Source of the DNA: Xylaria sp. FL1777
Taxonomy: Eukaryota; Ascomycota; Sordariomycetes; Xylariales; Xylariaceae
Reading direction: 5' to 3'
DNA length: 64,000 nt
NCBI GenBank assembly: GCA_022578965.1
Contig: MU400564.1
Span: 206,847 to 270,846, forward strand
Each line of letters begins with the position of its first letter. Position 1 is the first letter of the stretch. Below, in pieces: positions 59,636-64,000 of the stretch. The position numbers and the translations under genes are program-made. A model generated the notes under the pieces. That model did not search any database and was not told the origin of the DNA. It saw only the letters and a program-made list of their open reading frames with translations.

Positions 59636-61249
59636 TCAACCAAAACCTCGTCTATCAGTAGAAAGTGGTTCGCTCATAATCTGCGTGTCGTCAAGCAAAA
59701 GGCGTGAGATATCCATCTCGCCGGATGGAAACCCTCCGCTGCCGCTCTCGCCCCAGTACAAGACTGGATGTGTCTGGGGTTGCTCCCCAAGCTCCGCGAG
59801 GCTACCCAGCGCTGACCACTTGGGGATATCCTCTCGCGAGCCGGTTCTATTTAGCTGAGGTTCGAGAAGAGATGTTTTAGCGAGGTTCAGAGAGCCATCA
59901 ATAGCCATATTGACCGAGGGTTCGAGCAGGCTATTGCTCCGTCCTCCAGGTTCCCGCACCTGCATCGTTGTCTTTTCCGTGCTGACAAACTTTTCGGGAT
60001 ATTTGTTACGTAGCCTGTCCCGCAAATCTGTCGGTTGCCTACTGGACAAGTTGAATCTGGGGTCCCTCTGAATTTTTGTCCAATGAGGGCCATACATTTC
60101 AAACCCTTCTAGTATTTCCCGATCATCCTGCTCGGAGAAGGGCCGCCTCTCTCGCCGTTGTGACTTCTTAAATGGCCCCTTGATACCGAGTTCTGCCAGA
60201 TCTTCCAATTTTTTCCGGTGTGCCCTGCTTTTTCGTTGTTTTGGTGCCGATTCCAAATCATTTTGCCCTGGCCAAATCTTCTCGACCTCAATTTCTTCTT
60301 CTGTGTCATTCAGTATATTCTCCGACATTATCCCCTTCCTAGGCTTTTTCTCACTCCTGGACACTATTGGTGGTTCTGACCCGTCAGCCTTGGCACCAGC
60401 GCTGCCGCGAAGCTCTTCGGGGCAGCAAGTGCGAAACCTGTCTTTGAGGTCACCGGCCGTTCGTTCATTGAACTTGTATCCTGGGTCTTCAAGAATGTCA
60501 GTCCATCTACCGACACCATGCTTGCTAACGCCCAGCAGCAAGTGATTGGTTTCCTCCTCGGACCATTTCCGGCGTGGCTTTGCCGCTCTCCGTTTGACCT
60601 TCCCTGTAGGTGTTCGTTCGGCATCTGGAGGGGGACTCGGGACTGTGGTCTCTTCGGGAGGGCCCTGGACCTCGGGAGGTTTCGTAAGATTGAGAGCTTG
60701 TGCGGGTTCGGAGTGTTGATGGTTTTGGAAGGACGATGACGAAATAGGGGGGAAGAGAGCAGCATCTGAGGGCGGTTCGAGCAAGCCCACTATGATGGGA
60801 GGAAACATATGGGTAGTCGCCTTCTGTTTTTTGAGAGGCTGCGGTAGCTGAGGAAAGTCTTCCTTGACTGGGCGCTTCTTAGTGGAAACATCTTCGGCAT
60901 TGTCGGTTTGCGTGTCCTCAAGTATCATACGCAGATCTTGGGATGAGACATGAGTCGAGAAGGGGCGATCCGTCGTGACGTAGCTCACAACCTCTTTTCT
61001 CGACAAGGGGGCCGTAAGGGTGTCTTCTGTGATAGAGTACAGCGACGGTATAGATTGCGAGGCTAGGGGGCCCCCGGCGGCGTCGAGTGTGTCAGGTCTC
61101 TGACCAGTACCGGGTTCGATGGGATGGGGCCGAGACGAGGTCTGGGGGTAGTTGAGGGCCTTGATGGGAGGTAGTTCGGCATTGTAGGGCCGCGGGGTGG
61201 TGGTCGACTCATTTAGCAGGTGGATCAATCGCGGCTCGATTGTGGCCAT
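59636..61249 (-). CDS. Two-Myb telobox DNA-binding protein, Teb1-like
   Basis: Predicted nuclear protein with two Myb/SANT repeats of the telobox type, as in fission yeast Teb1 and related TTAGGG-repeat or promoter binders. The frame is 537 codons, intronless. Repeat 1 (about residues 226-280): KPRRKWSEEETNHLLLGVSK, GVGRWTDILEDP and RTAGDLKDRFRTCCPEEL. Repeat 2 (about 365-420): RRPFSEQDDREILEGFEMYG, PHWTKIQRDPRF and RQPTDLRDRLRNKYPEKF. Both third helices match the telobox consensus (VDLKDKWRN-like). A basic linker (GKVKRRAAKPRRK) precedes repeat 1 and may be a nuclear localisation signal. The remaining N- and C-terminal parts are Pro/Ser-rich and likely disordered. Whether it binds telomeres or telomere-like promoter motifs cannot be told. 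Confidence 0.88.
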   Translation of the reverse strand: MATIEPRLIHLLNESTTTPRPYNAELPPIKALNYPQTSSRPHPIEPGTGQRPDTLDAAGGPLASQSIPSLYSITEDTLTAPLSRKEVVSYVTTDRPFSTHVSSQDLRMILEDTQTDNAEDVSTKKRPVKEDFPQLPQPLKKQKATTHMFPPIIVGLLEPPSDAALFPPISSSSFQNHQHSEPAQALNLTKPPEVQGPPEETTVPSPPPDAERTPTGKVKRRAAKPRRKWSEEETNHLLLGVSKHGVGRWTDILEDPGYKFNERTAGDLKDRFRTCCPEELRGSAGAKADGSEPPIVSRSEKKPRKGIMSENILNDTEEEIEVEKIWPGQNDLESAPKQRKSRAHRKKLEDLAELGIKGPFKKSQRRERRPFSEQDDREILEGFEMYGPHWTKIQRDPRFNLSSRQPTDLRDRLRNKYPEKFVSTEKTTMQVREPGGRSNSLLEPSVNMAIDGSLNLAKTSLLEPQLNRTGSREDIPKWSALGSLAELGEQPQTHPVLYWGESGSGGFPSGEMDISRLLLDDTQIMSEPLSTDRRGFG

Positions 61250-61509
61250 GCTGAACGAACAGGGGATCGGAAGAGGTGAACATCAGAAGAAGAGGTTTAA
61301 CGGGTATCCAAGCGAGAGAATAGAAGCAGGCAAAAACGGATGGGTTGGTAACAGGAGAGAGGGCCGAGCCGAGCCAAGTGGCAAAGCAACTCTCTCAAGA
61401 CAACATCGAGGCAAGTGTCAAGGACAAACAAACAGAAAAGCACGAGTAGTATGAATCGTATATGTAGTTATCCAAGCTAAACAGTAGGACAGTAGGTAGT
61501 TGAAGGAGT

Positions 61510-61567
61510 AGCAGCAGCAGCAGCAGCAACAACAACAGCAGTAGCAACAATAGGCGGGCAGATGACG

Positions 61568-61598
<31 letters not shown>

Positions 61599-61628
61599 GG
61601 ACGGACAGACGGACAGACGGACAGATAG
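61510..61628. repeat. CAG/CAA and GACA/GACG microsatellites
   Basis: A run of about six CAG and several CAA units, then about 14 GACA/GACG tetranucleotides, in what is probably the 5' leader or promoter of the telobox gene. Confidence 0.85.
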
Positions 61629-61888
61629 AGACGGACAAGGTAGATCGATCGGATTCAGGTCTTGACGACAGAAGAGGAACGATGCTCTCTAAATGCAGGA
61701 GGAGCTGCAGCAGCAAAGTGCAATACCCTAGGACCCAGGATACGCGGAAGCTAGGCCATGTACGCAGTAGGTAGTATAAAAAGGATGGACTGGTATAGGT
61801 GATACAAGAAGCAGACGCATGTATGTACTAGTAGGAAAGGTTTTCTGGGGCCAATTGACGGGAGCCGCCTGGTAGACTGCCTTTTCCG

Positions 61889-61915
61889 CGGCGTCACGGC
61901 GTCACGGCGTCACGG
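61889..61915. repeat. 8-bp tandem repeat x3
   Basis: Three copies of CGGCGTCA in tandem, ending CGG. Confidence 0.8.
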
Positions 61916-62540
61916 TACGACATGTGTAGGTGTAGGTGTAAAGAGTGTAAGTAGTTACTAAGTAGTTTAGCATGGCAAGTGTCAGAAGCAAGCGAGGAGC
62001 AGTGGCCTGTGGCCGGTAGGTACTGTAGGTACATCTGTACGATTGAGCGTTTGGGGTGACACAAGACAGCGGCACCAAAGCTCGAACACAAACAGATCCC
62101 ATACGCCGTATATCCGAGGTACTTCGCACCTGTATGTATGTACGTATGTAGGTAGCAGTAATGCCTACTATGCGTAGGTAGACTAGTACATGTAGGTTCT
62201 AGGTTTTACCATATGCCAAGCCACAGGCGGATTGGGGTTAGCGTAAGCGCCGCTTTTGCTCAGGCTCGGCTCACAAATTTATGCAGAGATAACTTGGAAC
62301 GGTCCTTGTTTGAAACGGAAGGTGTTGGGCAAACAATTGAATTCACTAGTTCCGTTTTAACTCCGTAACCTGAAAGCCAATTAAGACTTAGTCTTGTCTC
62401 CTGCGAATAGCATAGCGACAACGCGTCCTTCGTCTACGCAATACTACGGTGGCCCATAGCGAAAAAGTGTGCCAGAACCAAGGCAACCCCACTTAACTCC
62501 TTTTATTCACCCCTTGGGTATTCATCTACACCTGGGCAGC

Positions 62541-64000
62541 TAATAATTTACCTACTTTTTACTTTTTTTATTATACTTTTTTAATTGTATTACTTTGTAT
62601 ATTTTAGTACTTATTAGCGCAATTCTATAGAAAGCTAAATTTTATTTAATTAAGCTTGTTTAAATGTTATATAGCTATTTTTAAAGAAATATTTTTTTAA
62701 TTACTATATATAAAGCTAAGTATATATATATAATTGCAAATAGCTATATTTGCAAAAATTTATAGCTATATTATTATAGTTATATATTGCTATATTTACT
62801 AATAATATATTTATGCAGCTTAATTAAAGCTAGTTTTGTTTATTATTTATTTTGTTAAGCTATTATAAACTAAGTTTATTATTTTTTATATTTTAAGATT
62901 TTATATTACTTTTTTTAAATATAGTATATTTTTTTTATATATAATTTACTTTTTTTAAATATATTTAGCTTTTTTTATATATAGCTTGCTTTTTTTATAT
63001 ATAATTTGCTTTTTTTATATATAACTTGCGTTTTTTATATATAACTTGCTTTTTTTATATATAGCATACTTTTTTTGCATATAATATACTTAAAGCATTT
63101 GTTTTTTTAATACTTATTTATATATTTAATAATATAATATATTTAATAATAGCATTTAAAACTTTTAGTAGTTTTATATTTAAAAACAAACTTTTTTTTT
63201 TAAAGAAAAATATTTTTAAAAACGCAAAAAACTATAAACCTAAAATTAAATTAACAGCATAAATACTTTAAAAGCTATTTAAAAGCAAATATAATAATAT
63301 TTAAATAATTTTAAACAAATTAACAGTAAATGCTTTTTATATTTTTATAATATAATAATATTTAATTAAATAAGTTTAAATAATTGTTTATTTTATTAAA
63401 CTAAAGCAAATTATAAAAAATAGCAAAAAATATAATATAAAATAAAGCTTGTTAAATTTTACGTATATAATAGCTTTTGCTTAATATATATTTATAAATC
63501 AAAAAAAAATTAAAATATGCAAGCAATATTAAAGCAAAAATTACAAAAAACTTTATATTAACTATATAACAAAAAATAAAAAAAGCTTTTTAAAAGCATA
63601 TATTAATTATTATTTCTTTAAAAATAATTACTGCTGCTTTTATTAATAAAGTATATATTATAATAGTTTAATTAAGCTTGTTTAAATGCTAATAAATATA
63701 TTAAAATTAAAAAAAAAGCTAAAAAAAAAAAAAGAAGCAAATAAGAAAGAATTTCTTAAGTTTACGCTTAAGTTGCTTAAAAATGCAACAAATATAAAGC
63801 TTGCAAAATAAAAATTAAAATATAAAAAAAAAAAGCAAAAACATGAAATAATAAGTACGCCTTTAAAAAAAAAACACTACAAATAAATAAAAAGAAAATA
63901 TTAAGGATAAAAAAAAAATGTTTATAAAAAACTAAAAAAAATAAAAATAATATAACAATAATTAATTAAAATTAATAAAAATAAAACATAAAAAAATTTA
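62541..64000. other. Extremely AT-rich block, RIP-type isochore
   Basis: Base composition changes abruptly near 62540 from roughly balanced to almost only A and T, with poly-A/T runs, TATATA stretches and scattered AAGCTA/TTAGCTT words. The remaining G and C occur mostly as isolated GC steps. No reading frame of note. This is the usual look of a RIP-mutated, transposon-derived block in filamentous ascomycetes; the original element is not recognisable. It continues past the window end. Confidence 0.8.
62909..63090. repeat. 20-bp AT-rich minisatellite, about nine units
   Basis: Units of the form GCTTTTTTTATATATAACTT, in register every 20 bp and best conserved between 62969 and 63070; the flanking units are more diverged. 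Confidence 0.75.

Larger units (their letters stand above)
61250..62540. other. Intergenic with microsatellites, 5' of the telobox gene
   Basis: CAG/CAA repeat at 61510-61551, GACA/GACG repeat at 61569-61628, an 8-bp repeat (CGGCGTCA x3) at 61889-61915, and TAGGTAG runs at 62120-62205. No gene seen. Confidence 0.5.

Noticed and set aside
62909..63090. CRISPR-like array
   Set aside because: Units are contiguous with no unique spacers, and the host is a fungus; this is a minisatellite.

Overview
The window looks like nuclear chromosomal DNA of a filamentous ascomycete (Pezizomycotina, possibly a Sordariomycete; the genus cannot be set from sequence alone). Almost every recognisable gene is split by short introns of about 40-260 bp with GTRNGY-type donors and CTRAC/CTGAC branch sites. 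The proteins are typical fungal housekeeping and accessory proteins. Intergenic DNA carries many short TAGGTAGG/CCTACCTA runs, and the right end enters an extremely AT-rich block of the kind left by repeat-induced point mutation (RIP).

Left part (1-28.9 kb), mostly accessory or metabolic: the 3' part of a LaeA/UMTA-like methyltransferase, a seven-exon MFS transporter, an APH-fold kinase, a GNAT acetyltransferase, a prolyl-4-hydroxylase-like 2OG-Fe(II) dioxygenase that may be broken, unrecognised ORFs, the mitochondrial protein AIM11, a type II pantothenate kinase (CoA synthesis), a proline iminopeptidase-like hydrolase, a stretch of unclear or decayed ORFs, argininosuccinate synthase (ARG1, 15 exons) with a Gcn4/CPC1-type site upstream, and a RAX1-like RGS membrane protein.

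Middle (28.9-49.8 kb): a gene-poor stretch of about 3.4 kb, a DUF1348/NTF2-like protein, a peroxisomal Asp f3/PMP20-type peroxiredoxin ending in SKL, ribosomal protein eL24, tRNA adenosine deaminase TAD1, NAC beta subunit EGD1, a large intronless RNA-dependent RNA polymerase of the RNA-silencing family, and mitochondrial D-lactate dehydrogenase DLD1.

Right part (49.8-64 kb): a 5.6 kb stretch rich in microrepeats with no recognised gene, ribosomal proteins eS4 and uL15, a 320-bp fold-back (MITE-like) element, a two-Myb telobox DNA-binding protein of Teb1 type, microsatellites, and from about 62.54 kb an AT-rich block with a 20-bp tandem repeat.

Functionally the window mixes translation genes (eL24, eS4, uL15, NAC beta, TAD1) with amino-acid, CoA and redox metabolism. 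Genome-defence traces appear as an RdRP gene, a fold-back element whose arms differ mostly by transitions, and the AT-rich block. I found no operon-like system, CRISPR array or clearly new multi-gene system. The most unusual items are the fold-back element, the RdRP tail duplication, the 5-nt exon and upstream starvation element of ARG1, and the dioxygenase whose iron-site junction cannot be spliced canonically. Intron-exon models were built by eye. Where exon lengths are listed as complete, the joined reading frames close without internal stops.
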